From assembly GCF_000970345.1 (NCBI RefSeq), contig NZ_LAQU01000012.1, positions 91,755-155,754 on the forward strand: 64,000 bases of DNA, written 5' to 3'. A program made the position numbers and the translations under genes. Of this stretch, positions 1 to 8,757 are shown one piece after another. Source of the stretch: Robbsia andropogonis (GTDB taxonomy: Bacteria > Pseudomonadota > Gammaproteobacteria > Burkholderiales > Burkholderiaceae). The notes beneath the pieces are model-generated. The model had not been told where the DNA came from. It ran no database searches and worked only from the letters and a program-made list of their open reading frames with translations. Position 1 is the first letter of the stretch; each line of letters starts with the position of its first letter.

Positions 1-905
1 AGCAGCGGCACCATCCCTTTCAGCATTGCATTGTTGAGCGCAGCAGCGCGTACGAACCTATTTGATAGCAGCCGTGTTGATACTTTCGCGGCTGCATCGC
101 CCATCCGGTTGCGCAACACCTTTGCGACATCGACCATCCACATGCTCTCACCAGAAATAGCGAGAAAGCGTTCGCCGTTAGCGGCAGGATCAGTCATGGC
201 GCGCAAATGCAAGTCGGCGACGTCCCGCACATCGACAAAGCCGGAATTGATTTTAGGGCATCCAGCCTGACCTTCCATCAAACTCGTTATCAATCTGATG
301 GAGTGCGAGTAATCAGGGCCAAGCGCCGGACCCAGAACCGCGACAGGGTTGACGACGGATAGCTCAAGCCCACGCCCTTCCTCAGCGATGAATGCCCAGG
401 CAGCCCTTTCCGAAAGCGTTTTGGATTTCTGATACGGGGCAATGTCGCCGCGAAGATCGCTCCAATCCGTTTCATCGAAAGGTCGACGGTAGCTTGGTTT
501 ATGTCCTACGCCAATCGCGCCGAAGGCAGAGGTGAGCACCACTCGCTTGACGCCGGCATCCCGCGCCGCTCATAACACACGAAGGTTGCCATTCACCGCG
601 GGCATGATCCAATCGTCCTCATGCACCTGACCGCCAGAGGGTGTCGGTGACGCGCCATGCAACACATAGGCGCACCCGGCGGCAGCGGTTTCCCAACCGT
701 CATCGGCACACAGATCGGCGATGACAAAAGAGAGGTAATCACCCGACTTCACGCCGCCGGCCCGCAGATTCTGCCGCACTTCTTTTTCCCGCGCCGGCGC
801 ACGAATCGTGGTCCGCACGGGATAGCCGCTATTCAAGAGCGCGAGAATGCAATGCTGCGCGATGAATCCACTTCCACCTGTAACCAATACTGTTTTTTCA
901 TTCAT
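1..905 (-). pseudogene. NAD-dependent epimerase/dihydroflavonol-reductase-like gene, interrupted by an in-frame stop and cut by the window edge
   Basis: The start codon at 905 opens a protein beginning MNEKTVLVTGGSGFIAQHC, the glycine-rich Rossmann motif (TGGSGFI) of extended short-chain reductases. After residue 111 a TGA at 570-572 interrupts a frame that otherwise stays open to the window edge. Beyond the stop the same frame reads RDAGVKRVVLTSAFGAIGVG, then the YxxxK-type segment YQKSKTLSERAAW and a typical C-terminal half (LSVVNPVAVLGPALGPDYSH). One base change (CGA to TGA) therefore explains the break; there is no frameshift. The family reduces or epimerises small carbonyl or sugar substrates with NAD(P)H; the substrate is unknown. 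It is divergent from an AraC regulator, a common pairing for such genes. A base-call error is the alternative to a real mutation. Confidence 0.85.
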
Positions 906-1051
906 AAGATTTTCTCGAATTTTCCTAGCCACTAGCCATCCGACCACGGGCCTCGGCGATGCGGTGCCTTGACAAGCAAGAGAGAGCGTAAAACCCAACA
1001 TTCGGATTGTGAATGCTTGAAAGTGCGAATTACTTGTGTAAAAGTACGAGC

Positions 1052-1996
1052 ATGCGCATCGATCCTTTTTCCGACATTCTCAAATTCACAAGAGTCGAAT
1101 CACTCATAACCGGTGGTTTTACGGCCGGAGGCGCATGGGCCATCCGCTTTCCGGCGCCCGACAAAATCAAGTTTTTTGCCGTGGTGAAGGGAAATTGCTG
1201 GGTGCGCATCGAAGGTGAAGCGGCACCGATGCATTTCAAGGCGGGAGATGTTGGTCTTCTGACCGCGAAACGCGCTTCTGTCCTGGCTAGCGACCTGGAT
1301 CTTGCTCCCATTGATGCAATGAGCGTGTTCTCCGGCGCCGGCAAAACGACCGCAACATTGGGGGATGGCAACGATTTCGGCCACATCGGAGGCCACGTCT
1401 TGCTCGACCCGACAAGCGGCAGACTGCTTGCTGATGTTCTGCCGCCATGGATTCATGTGTCGGCGGCATCGTCGCAGGCAACAACCTTCCAATGGCTTCT
1501 TAGTCAGCTCGTCGAGGAGCGCACGGCGGATCTGCCCGGTGCGCAGCTTGCGTCGGCGCAACTGGCGCAACTGCTATTCATCCAGGTTCTGCGAGCGCAC
1601 TTGAAAACAGCTTCCCCCATGCCAACAGGGTGGCTAGGCGCAATAAGTGATCCGCGTATCGCGCCAGCACTCAGATTGATGCATGGCGATCCGGCGCATT
1701 CATGGCATCTGGGTGAACTCGCCAAGGCATGCGCAATGTCCCGAACGACGTTCGCTTTTCACTTTAGGACAATTGCAGGCGTCGCACCACTGACTTATCT
1801 GACCGAATGGCGCATGCGTCTTGCCGAACGTGCCTTGAGAGACGAGAACACGCCGATAGCGATTGTCGCGCAATCGCTTGGCTATACATCAGAAAGTGCT
1901 TTCAGCCATGCCTTCAAACGCGTAACAGGCCGTTCTCCCAAAGCATGCAGGGGTGCCACGCGGAATGCCGAATCTACCGCGCCGGCGTCAGACTGA
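1052..1996 (+). CDS. AraC-family transcriptional regulator with N-terminal cupin domain
   Basis: This 314-residue regulator has an N-terminal cupin-like ligand domain (about residues 5-190, resembling the AraC-type Cupin_6 group) and a C-terminal pair of helix-turn-helix motifs. The second HTH is clear: PIAIVAQSLGYTSESAFSHA followed by FKRVTGRSP. ATG 1052 is preferred over the in-frame ATG at 1013 because family members usually begin close to the sequence DPFSDILKF seen here. It is divergently transcribed from the broken reductase gene, which is its likely target. Its last codons overlap the convergent transporter gene by 9 bases. Effector unknown. Confidence 0.85.
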   Translation: MRIDPFSDILKFTRVESLITGGFTAGGAWAIRFPAPDKIKFFAVVKGNCWVRIEGEAAPMHFKAGDVGLLTAKRASVLASDLDLAPIDAMSVFSGAGKTTATLGDGNDFGHIGGHVLLDPTSGRLLADVLPPWIHVSAASSQATTFQWLLSQLVEERTADLPGAQLASAQLAQLLFIQVLRAHLKTASPMPTGWLGAISDPRIAPALRLMHGDPAHSWHLGELAKACAMSRTTFAFHFRTIAGVAPLTYLTEWRMRLAERALRDENTPIAIVAQSLGYTSESAFSHAFKRVTGRSPKACRGATRNAESTAPASD

Positions 1997-2419
1997 TTGC
2001 GCTCTGATGATTATTCGGTTGAGCACGGCATATAGCCACATGCCAACCAACATCGAAACAACAAAAAATGCGGGCTTCGGGCCGCCCTGTACAAGCGATG
2101 CCAGTGCCGGTCCCGGACAGTAACCCGCCAAACCCCAACCAATACCAAATACGAGCGCACCGAACACAAGGCGCCGATCGATCCGCGTGGCTGTAGGCAA
2201 GTGCAGTGCGTCCCCCAGGATGGCCCTCGGCCGTTTGAGTACAAAGGGAAACACCAGCGAGCCAACGGCTACCGCGCCGCCCATGACAAAAGCAAGCGAT
2301 GGATCCCAGTTTCCAGCCAAGTCGAGAAAGCCAAGCACCTTCGCAGGGTTGCTCATTCCCGACAATATAAGTCCCAAACCAAACAACAGGCCGGCAAACA
2401 ACGCCATGAACACTTTCAT
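1988..2419 (-). CDS. YeeE/YedE (DUF6691) half-transporter, second subunit (PmpB-like)
   Basis: This is a 143-residue membrane protein with about four hydrophobic segments and the motif GLAGYCPGPAL, a cysteine/proline signature of the C-terminal half of YeeE/YedE sulfur transporters. The family carries thiosulfate or other sulfur species across the inner membrane; two-gene versions (PmpA/PmpB) split one transporter into halves. ATG 2419 is chosen because the protein then begins at the first membrane segment (MKVFMALFAGLLFGLG), 8 bases after the upstream partner stops. The longer open frame upstream overlaps that partner and is probably not used. Co-transcribed with the partner and the ArsR regulator. 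Confidence 0.85.
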   Translation of the reverse strand: MKVFMALFAGLLFGLGLILSGMSNPAKVLGFLDLAGNWDPSLAFVMGGAVAVGSLVFPFVLKRPRAILGDALHLPTATRIDRRLVFGALVFGIGWGLAGYCPGPALASLVQGGPKPAFFVVSMLVGMWLYAVLNRIIIRAQSV

Positions 2420-2427
2420 TTTCGCCC

Positions 2428-2859
2428 CTAGCGTACAAAATGACGAACGATGTAGACCGTGACGAAGCCAGCAAGCATGAACGCGGCAGTCGCCACCATG
2501 GAACGCGGTGAACGGCGCGACAGCCCACACACACCATGTCCGCTGGTGCACCCTGATCCATAGCGCGAACCCACCCCTACCAGCAGTCCCGCCAAGATGA
2601 TGACCGTATTGCTGGCCGACACGCGTACTTGCGGCAGAGGGCCGATGCAAGAAAACACGAGTGGTGATATCACCAGGCCCGCGACGAATGCGATGCGCCA
2701 GAGGTTATCGCCACGTGACGGCTTCAACAAACCGCCGACGATTCCACTGATGCCGGCGATTTTTCCGTTAAACGTCAAAAGCAGCGTCGTTGCGAATCCA
2801 ATCATCAGGCCGCCCGCAAGCGCCGACCAGGGCGTGAAATCGTTCCAGTTGATCGTCAT
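2428..2859 (-). CDS. YeeE/YedE half-transporter, first subunit (PmpA-like)
   Basis: This is a 143-residue inner-membrane protein with three to four hydrophobic helices and the signature [17 protein letters not shown], whose cysteines are conserved in YeeE/TsuA-type transporters of thiosulfate or sulfane sulfur. With the next gene it forms the two halves of one transporter. It lies 12 bases downstream of a BigR-like repressor, so the unit resembles the sulfide-responsive modules known from Xylella and Agrobacterium. The sulfur dioxygenase/rhodanese partner seen in some of those operons is not in this window. Transport of sulfur species is inferred from family only. Confidence 0.87.
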   Translation of the reverse strand: MTINWNDFTPWSALAGGLMIGFATTLLLTFNGKIAGISGIVGGLLKPSRGDNLWRIAFVAGLVISPLVFSCIGPLPQVRVSASNTVIILAGLLVGVGSRYGSGCTSGHGVCGLSRRSPRSMVATAAFMLAGFVTVYIVRHFVR

Positions 2860-2871
2860 TGCCCAGGACTC

Positions 2872-3225
2872 CTATTCTTTTGGACAGTAAAGCTTATCCA
2901 GCAACTGCAACACGGCCAGCGCTTCATTACTGGTGATACTGTAGAAAATCTGCTTACCGCTGCGATGCGTATGGACGAGCTGCTCCTCGCGTAGCACGGT
3001 CAGTTGTTGCGACAGCGTGGGCTGCCGGATGCCTGTGACTGCCTCCAATTCGCTCACCGAGAACGCGCCTTGTGTCATCTGGCACAGTAAGAGCAAGCGA
3101 TCGGTGTTCGACAATACCTTCAACAGCCTGCATGCTTCCCCTGCTGCTGCTTGCAGTTTCAGTAAATCAATTTGCTTTGGCACGGCACCGAGTAGTCCAT
3201 TAAATCGCACGATTTCCGAAAACAA
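2872..3225 (-). CDS. ArsR-family repressor, BigR/SqrR-like (candidate persulfide sensor)
   Basis: This is a 117-residue winged-helix protein. The recognition helix lies in VTGIRQPTLSQQLTVLREE. Two cysteines sit where BigR/YgaV/SqrR proteins have theirs: one in LLLLCQM (about residue 49) and one near the end in KLYCPKE (about 114). In those proteins the pair forms a di- or trisulfide when reactive sulfur accumulates, releasing DNA. The metal-binding motif of arsenic sensors (ELCVCDL) is absent. The start at 3225 is TTG; no ATG occurs until residue 50, so TTG or the GTG at 3210 must be used. It is first gene of the operon with the two YeeE-type genes. Confidence 0.85.
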   Translation of the reverse strand: MFSEIVRFNGLLGAVPKQIDLLKLQAAAGEACRLLKVLSNTDRLLLLCQMTQGAFSVSELEAVTGIRQPTLSQQLTVLREEQLVHTHRSGKQIFYSITSNEALAVLQLLDKLYCPKE

Positions 3226-3256
3226 TATACATCAAAACAATATATGTTTCAATATT
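3223..3256. promoter_or_regulatory. AT-rich operator/promoter candidate for the BigR-like operon
   Basis: The short AT-rich patch immediately upstream of and overlapping the repressor start contains three same-direction copies of CAATAT (3223, 3238 and 3250), the first two extending to CAATATA. BigR-type repressors bind AT-rich sites in their own promoters, so this is the natural autoregulatory site. No clean inverted repeat was found, so binding is an inference. Confidence 0.4.
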
Positions 3257-3341
3257 TTGTTAGCGCCCTGCTGATGACTATTGATCACGCCACGCTGAAA
3301 TCCAAACGATTTTTCGGTCTTTTACGGAGCCCAGCAAAGGA

Positions 3342-3467
3342 ATGACATCACTTCGCTATAGGGCTGACGATGGATACACGCTGGCCGGACATTTTCATGC
3401 GATTGGAGCAGGCTCAACGGCTATGAAAGAATCCAATGCCTGTTGGTGCCTTCGAAAGCCAGGATAG
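3342..3467 (+). pseudogene. Short ORF resembling the N-terminus of an alpha/beta hydrolase (remnant)
   Basis: The 41-codon frame begins MTSLRYRADDGYTLAGHF, which resembles the first strand of serine-aminopeptidase-like alpha/beta hydrolases (pattern LRYxADGYxLAGH). It is preceded by AAAGG as a plausible ribosome site, then loses similarity and stops at 3465. No downstream hydrolase core follows; the cyanase gene lies antisense just beyond. It looks like the stump of a deleted gene. Similarity is by eye over about 18 residues, so this is tentative. Confidence 0.35.
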
Positions 3468-3508
3468 CGAGGCATAGGATGTCTCACGCGCCTTCCTCGA
3501 CAGGAAAA

Positions 3509-3952
3509 TCAATATTGCTTGTAAGGCAGGAATTTGCCGCTGAGCGCGATACTGACACGGTCGCCATTCGGGTCAGGCTGGCGCTGCAGATCCATCTTGA
3601 AATCAATGGCGCTCATGATGCCGTCGCCAAACTCTTCATGAATGAGCTCCTTGAACGTCGTGCCATACACATTGACCAACTCATAAAACCGATAGATGAG
3701 CGGGTCAGTGGGTACAGACGTCAGCAGCGAGCCTTTGTAGGGCGTCACGGTGAGCCATTTCGCTTCCTCCTCACTCAGCCCGAAGATATCGGCAATAATG
3801 AACGCCTGGTTTTTGTCCAAAGTCATCTGACCAAGGCAGGCCGCCGTGACCCACTCCTTGCTAAGTCCCACTTTCTTGGCCACGTCGGCCCATTTGATGT
3901 CCTGCGCCACCTTGGTGGCAATGATTTTTTCGGTAACCGCGAGACGCGTCAT
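3509..3952 (-). CDS. cynS: Cyanase (cyanate hydratase)
   Basis: This 147-residue enzyme decomposes cyanate with bicarbonate to carbamate and CO2, ultimately yielding ammonia; it works as a decamer in the cytoplasm. The N-terminal half is a helix-turn-helix-like fold (WADVAKKVGLSKEWVTAACL). The C-terminal half carries the catalytic signature PTDPLIYRFYELVNVYGTTF, including the catalytic Arg and Glu, followed by FGDGIMSAIDFKMD with the catalytic Ser. ATG 3952 is chosen over ATG 3967 because GGGAGA lies at the right spacing upstream and the length fits the family (about 147-156). No cynR, cynT or cynX neighbour is present, so it appears to be a single-gene unit. Confidence 0.95.
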   Translation of the reverse strand: MTRLAVTEKIIATKVAQDIKWADVAKKVGLSKEWVTAACLGQMTLDKNQAFIIADIFGLSEEEAKWLTVTPYKGSLLTSVPTDPLIYRFYELVNVYGTTFKELIHEEFGDGIMSAIDFKMDLQRQPDPNGDRVSIALSGKFLPYKQY

Positions 3953-4374
3953 TCGGCTTTCTCCCATGTCATGTCCGATCCGAGACCTGTGGCCGCAACC
4001 GGTTCTTGGTGGTTGACGATACGTGTGATGCACGATCGTATAACGCGAAATCAATACAATCAAATTATTGGATGGATTCCTGCGATCGAACACACGATCC
4101 GGTTCACCGTTTGTACGGGCGATGGCGGGATGACGCTGAATCGCAGACACCAACCTGCTGCCTATCAGCAGCGGCGCTGGCCGTGAGAGGTCAATTCAGC
4201 AATGCCTGTGAAGGGTTGCTTGCTGTTTCGGTGATCTGTCGATCTCTGGCAGGCAAGCAACGGAGAACGGAGGCCGAAGAAATGATGCCTCATAAAATAA
4301 ATGCAACAAAATGGACCGTGAGATTTTCTCCTTATCAACAAAGTTAGGAACAACGGGGCAAGCGCTTGTCGTTA
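3953..4374. other. Intergenic region between cynS and the TonB-dependent receptor
   Basis: About 420 bases without a supported gene. The part near 4000-4090 is the expected cyanase promoter region and is AT-richer than its surroundings. The central palindrome CAAGCGCTTG near 4359-4370 lies just past the receptor's stop, but has no T-run on the receptor strand, so I do not call it a terminator. Short open frames on both strands here show no family features. Confidence 0.5.
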
Positions 4375-7089
4375 TCAAAAACGATAGGTGGCACCTATCT
4401 GGAACGTCCGTCCGATGTCGGTGTAGAGAGACTGGTCATAGCCAGTGTAATAGGGATAGCCTTGCCACTCGACGTCAAAAGGCGGCTTCTTGTCAGCTAG
4501 ATTCGTGATGCCGCCATAAATGGTCCAGTGCTTGAAACCGCGATACGTCGTGACCAGATTGAACTGGCTATACGATGCCACTTGTTTCGTACCGGGGTCA
4601 CCGTACTCCTCGGCAATGGCATTGGTGTAAGGCCCCGTATATTGCCACGTCAGCGTGGTGACGAATCGTTTGAATGCCCATGTCAGCGTGGTCGTGCCCT
4701 TCCAGCGCGGGTTACTGGCACCGAAAGGTTGATTCAATGCGTAGTTGTTCCCGGCGAAGTCCTGGACAGTGCCATCGGTGTTGTGCAACTTATAGTGCCA
4801 GACGTAGGCCCAATCGGCAGCAAGGGTGAACACACCGGCCGGGGAACCCATGGTTTCGCGAAAGTTCATATCAAAGCCATCGGTGTCCAGCGATCCCAAG
4901 TTGACGAATGGCTGATTGATATAAGCAATGGCGCCGGTCGATGTGCGTACCACTGAATCCGGGTTGTTCGCAACGATCACGGCTTCCGGGTCGGCCGTGC
5001 CGATAACGTTATCGATAACCACCTTATAGAACGCGGCCCCGATATCGGTACTCCGGTTCGGCGACAGTTCGAATCCGAGGTTGTAGTTCTTCGTGCGCTC
5101 CGGTTTCAGGTTCGGATTGCCGTTGGTCTGCTCGGTCGTGAACGAGGTGGCACCACCACCTGGCGCATAGGGGTCGTACAGGTTCTGGTGACCGATGTAT
5201 GTGGCTTGGGAGTTCTCGACAAGTGTGGGGGCACGGAAGCCGCGCGAATAAGAAGCGTACGCCGTGATCGCCTGCACGGGCTGGAAACGCAGCGCGAAAC
5301 TCGGTGAGAAGGCGCCGCCGAAGTCACTGTAGTGATCGTATCGGCCCGCTTGGGTAAACACAAGGTTCCGCAATAGCGGAATCTGCGCCTGATAGAACAG
5401 TGCCGCAACGTTTCGCGAACCATCCACCGTTTGAATTTCCGCAGGGGCGACGATGCCCAATGACGAGTACGTCTGGGCATTGATCGTATCGCTTTCGTGG
5501 CGAAATTCGGTTCCCAGACCCAAGCCGACGTCACCCATGGGCAAGTGAAACAAATTCGTTGTCGACGTGGTTGCCTGGATCGAATCGACCTTCGAAATAG
5601 CCTGTTGATAGTCATTCTGGAACAGGCCGTTTTCGCCATTGGGCGTCAGGCTTGGATTCTGAAAGTCAAGTGTCCCATTGTTGATGATGCCGTTCAGGGC
5701 CGCGACATTGAACTGATTGTAATATGTCGTGTCGACAACGCTTTGCGAGTGCCCCGCATCGACGTTCCAATCCCAGTCGCCCGCCTTCGGCAGCGAATAG
5801 GATCCTTTCAAGCCTGCCGACGTCTTCCAGAACGTTGAAACCGTGTCGTTGCCAGTGATGGCGTTTGGAAAGGTGTAGTTCAGCGTCGACGGCACCCCAT
5901 ACGGGTTGTACGGATTGCTGGCCGGCACGACACGCGAGATCGGTGACACCGAGTTCGTGGCGGGATCGTAGGCATTGGTCGAACTCGTCAATGACTGATA
6001 GCCGCCCCATTGAAGCGTTTCGTTACGGCTCGCCCACACATCGACGTAGGCTTGCGTGGTGTCATCAATGCGGAACGTGCCTCGCGCCTTCGCATTCAAA
6101 CGTGTTGTAGACGGCATCAACGACACCGCTTGGCTATTTTTGTAGGAGCAAGATGCACCGGACGTCAGTGCTGACGAACTGCCCGGCGGGCAGGGTGACA
6201 AGGCGGCAGTCGAACCGTCCGGCAAAGTGAAATAGGATGCACGCTGGTTCGGAGGAGCATTCGAGCCGCCAGGGTATTCGCTGAAATCACCGTTCGCCGT
6301 CATGTCCCGGTCCGCCAGCGAAGAGCCCGAGTCGCGATACCAGCTTGCCGCACCAGTGAAGTTCCATCCGTCGGTGTTGACATTGCCCTTACCCGCCAGC
6401 ACGCTGAAGTTGCCTACACCATCACCGGGATGTTGCGCTTTACCGAGGTTGCCGTCGATTTGCAAGCCTTGGAAGTTCTTTTTCGTAATGATATTGACAA
6501 CACCGGCAATTGCGTCAGATCCGTATTGGGAGACGGCGCCAGTCTTCACCACTTCTATGCGATCGACCATATTCAAAGGAATCGAATTGATATCAAAGAA
6601 GGTATCGGTGAAGTTGACGGCCTTCGCATAGTTCGCCACGCGTTGTCCATCAACCAGCACAAGGGTGTACTTCTCGCTCAGGCCCCGGAGTGCAATGCCG
6701 GCGCCTCCAGGCGCCGTCGTACTGCTCGTTGCTTGCGACCAACTGCTCGCGGAATTGGCCGACATGCTGCGCAGATAGTCTGCCACTGTCGTATAACCCG
6801 AAGCTTGAATCTCTCGTGCCGTCACCGTTTGTACTTCGGTACTCCCGACCTTGTCAGATGTCCGAATCAATGACCCTGTCACTTGTACGGTCTGGAGCTT
6901 GCTGACAGGCGTGGATGTTGGGGTGCTAGCACTCTTCTTCGAAGCCGGTGTGCCACTTGTCGCATCGGTGGTACTGGTGTCGGTGCTTGCCCCAGTCGCG
7001 GGAATAGCGGTTTGCGCATACGCAACCGACGTCATTGCAGCACCAAACAGCAATTCTGCGTAGAGAATGCGTTTGATCGCCGAAACCAT
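4375..7089 (-). CDS. TonB-dependent outer-membrane receptor
   Basis: This 904-residue receptor starts at ATG 7089, where a signal peptide (MVSAIKRILYAELLFGAAM, cleaved near AYAQ) follows an AGAAGAA ribosome site; the upstream in-frame ATG at 7170 would bury the signal. A Ser/Thr-rich linker leads to a TonB-box-like VQTVQVTGSLIR (about residues 66-77). A plug domain follows (about 80-205: IALRGL, VLVDGQRV, RIEVVKTG, GSDAIAGVVNIITK), then a 22-strand barrel ending in the usual terminal Phe (GATYRF). Such receptors pull siderophores, vitamins, sugars or peptides across the outer membrane using TonB energy. It is divergent from exbB-exbD-tonB and opp genes, suggesting one uptake system. Substrate unknown. 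Confidence 0.95.
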   Translation of the reverse strand: MVSAIKRILYAELLFGAAMTSVAYAQTAIPATGASTDTSTTDATSGTPASKKSASTPTSTPVSKLQTVQVTGSLIRTSDKVGSTEVQTVTAREIQASGYTTVADYLRSMSANSASSWSQATSSTTAPGGAGIALRGLSEKYTLVLVDGQRVANYAKAVNFTDTFFDINSIPLNMVDRIEVVKTGAVSQYGSDAIAGVVNIITKKNFQGLQIDGNLGKAQHPGDGVGNFSVLAGKGNVNTDGWNFTGAASWYRDSGSSLADRDMTANGDFSEYPGGSNAPPNQRASYFTLPDGSTAALSPCPPGSSSALTSGASCSYKNSQAVSLMPSTTRLNAKARGTFRIDDTTQAYVDVWASRNETLQWGGYQSLTSSTNAYDPATNSVSPISRVVPASNPYNPYGVPSTLNYTFPNAITGNDTVSTFWKTSAGLKGSYSLPKAGDWDWNVDAGHSQSVVDTTYYNQFNVAALNGIINNGTLDFQNPSLTPNGENGLFQNDYQQAISKVDSIQATTSTTNLFHLPMGDVGLGLGTEFRHESDTINAQTYSSLGIVAPAEIQTVDGSRNVAALFYQAQIPLLRNLVFTQAGRYDHYSDFGGAFSPSFALRFQPVQAITAYASYSRGFRAPTLVENSQATYIGHQNLYDPYAPGGGATSFTTEQTNGNPNLKPERTKNYNLGFELSPNRSTDIGAAFYKVVIDNVIGTADPEAVIVANNPDSVVRTSTGAIAYINQPFVNLGSLDTDGFDMNFRETMGSPAGVFTLAADWAYVWHYKLHNTDGTVQDFAGNNYALNQPFGASNPRWKGTTTLTWAFKRFVTTLTWQYTGPYTNAIAEEYGDPGTKQVASYSQFNLVTTYRGFKHWTIYGGITNLADKKPPFDVEWQGYPYYTGYDQSLYTDIGRTFQIGATYRF

Positions 7090-8079
7090 TTTCTTCTGTC
7101 TCACGCACCACCCCTTCTGATGATCTGGCAATTTTTGATCGTCCCCCAGCCTGACCACTTCATAGCGCATGAACGCGACCTGACGGCGTTCGCGTCCGTT
7201 TTAACCCTACTAGTGCTGGGTAATTCGTGAACGCGAATCGTGATTTGCTGGATGAACGCACACTTGGCATCCCTGCTTTCTCGACCGCATCGAGAGGATG
7301 CCGATCCCGGAATTGGTCGCATCCAGAGCATGAGCTGTGCCATACAGCCCTCCAGCGATCTGCAATCCTGATCACTTGGCGTAAATTTTTTTGAGCTAAG
7401 TAAATGAAATATTTAGTTATACAAGGTTAGAAATATTTTTTTAGGAAATTATTCACAAGACAAATAGGAACGATCTTTACCACAAACCAATAATAATAAA
7501 AGATGGTTTAGTAATTTCATATTGATATACTCGCTGATATCTCAGCACTATTTTGTGGCGTAATAATTTTGTAAAAAAAACCAACCATAACTATAAAAGA
7601 AGTAAATTTACGCCTGCAACGCTTTCATTGAAAAACATATGAAAGTTTTAGGCATGACAATAAAATAATAGGAAAAACTTATATATATATTTGATAAGTA
7701 TATATATTTTTACTTTACGCACTAGCAAAAAGTTGTACTTTTCACTACCTCAGTGCATTTATTGATGTAAGCATTGGGATGCACCAAAACAGAATCAACG
7801 AATTCGCATTTATCGTTATACAATTGATTACAATTTGGTCTAAATCATCGCTTTTTCGCGGCAAAAGAATTTGCTTTATCAATATATCGAATTCGTATTC
7901 GCCACCACACCAAGGACTTGCATTATTTGAAAGGATAGAAAGAGATATGAAAGTAAGAAATCTGGCACAGACGATGCTTTAGACGGGCACCAGACGATGC
8001 TGTCTATTCCCGTCGTTCGTTGACGTGCGATCGATTTTGGTTCGCATTCAATCTGACTTTGTCCTAACCGGAGTCCGCA
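7090..8079. other. Large AT-rich divergent regulatory spacer between receptor and exbB
   Basis: Nearly 1 kb without a supported gene. From about 7381 to 7990 the base composition turns sharply AT-rich, with A/T runs and an alternating TATATATATA tract repeated on either side of TTTGATAAG (about 7680-7713). It must contain the promoters of both the receptor (leftward) and exbB (rightward). A 67-codon frame at 7779-7982 has no domain features and is probably chance. CAGACGATGCT occurs twice near 7968 and 7992. No recognisable Fur-box dyad was found by eye. Such AT islands are typical targets of H-NS-like silencers; that is inference. Confidence 0.6.
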
Positions 8080-8691
8080 GTGCTGCAAACCTTGATCCAG
8101 TATTCCGCCCAGTCGCTGGGCTTGATTCCCGTGCTGGCGCTGATCTTTTTGTTAGGAGTCGCCGTCATCATTGAACGACTTGCGTTCTTCTCGCATGCTG
8201 TTTTCAGCGGCAAAACGATCGAACACGATCTGAAGTTACTCAGCGAACACAATACGGAAGATGCAGAGAAGCTGGTCGCGCACTATGCGCGTTCGGTGCA
8301 GACGGAACTCTTGCGCTCGGCGATCAAGATGAATGGGCGCACGGAAGAAGCTGTGGAACGCGAAATCGAAGAAACCATCATGTTTCAAATGCCCCGTCTT
8401 GATCGCAATCTGTGGATCCTCGATACCGCCGTCACGCTAGGGCCATTACTCGGCTTGCTCGGAACGATTTTCGGGATGGTGCAATCTTTCAATGTGCTGG
8501 GTGCGAGCGGCACGGCGAACCCGAATGGCGTGACGGGCGGCATCGGACACGCATTGACCGCAACAGCCTGCGGTCTCTTGATCGCGATCGTCTGCGTGAT
8601 CTTCTTGAACTATTTCAACAAACGTATCCGCATGACGGTCAATCAGTTTGACTTGATCAAGTCGATGCTTGTCTCTCGCTTTTCTGTGTGA
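8080..8691 (+). CDS. exbB: ExbB/TolQ/MotA-family proton channel protein
   Basis: This 203-residue inner-membrane protein has three membrane segments: about residues 10-31 (SLGLIPVLALIFLLGVAVII), about 113-135 (TLGPLLGLLGTIFGMVQSF) and about 155-180 (HALTATACGLLIAIVCVIF). This is the ExbB/TolQ pattern. With ExbD it uses the proton gradient to drive TonB. The GTG start at 8080 follows GGAG with normal spacing and gives the expected short periplasmic N-terminus. It is the first gene of exbB-exbD-tonB, and this complex is probably dedicated to the divergent receptor; a Tol-system role is unlikely without tolA/tolB. Confidence 0.92.
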   Translation: MLQTLIQYSAQSLGLIPVLALIFLLGVAVIIERLAFFSHAVFSGKTIEHDLKLLSEHNTEDAEKLVAHYARSVQTELLRSAIKMNGRTEEAVEREIEETIMFQMPRLDRNLWILDTAVTLGPLLGLLGTIFGMVQSFNVLGASGTANPNGVTGGIGHALTATACGLLIAIVCVIFLNYFNKRIRMTVNQFDLIKSMLVSRFSV

Positions 8692-8757
8692 ATGCACGAC
8701 GTTGCAAAGGCACCCCTGCGATGCAAAAGCCGAACCATTGAGATAGAGAGGCCGTAG

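Noticed and set aside
7779..7982. 67-codon frame in the AT-rich spacer
   Set aside because: No domain, no clear ribosome site; composition simply follows the AT-rich DNA.
7381..7990. Fur box near the TonB receptor
   Set aside because: I searched by eye for the GATAATGATAATCATTATC-like dyad and found only isolated half-site resemblances in AT-rich DNA.
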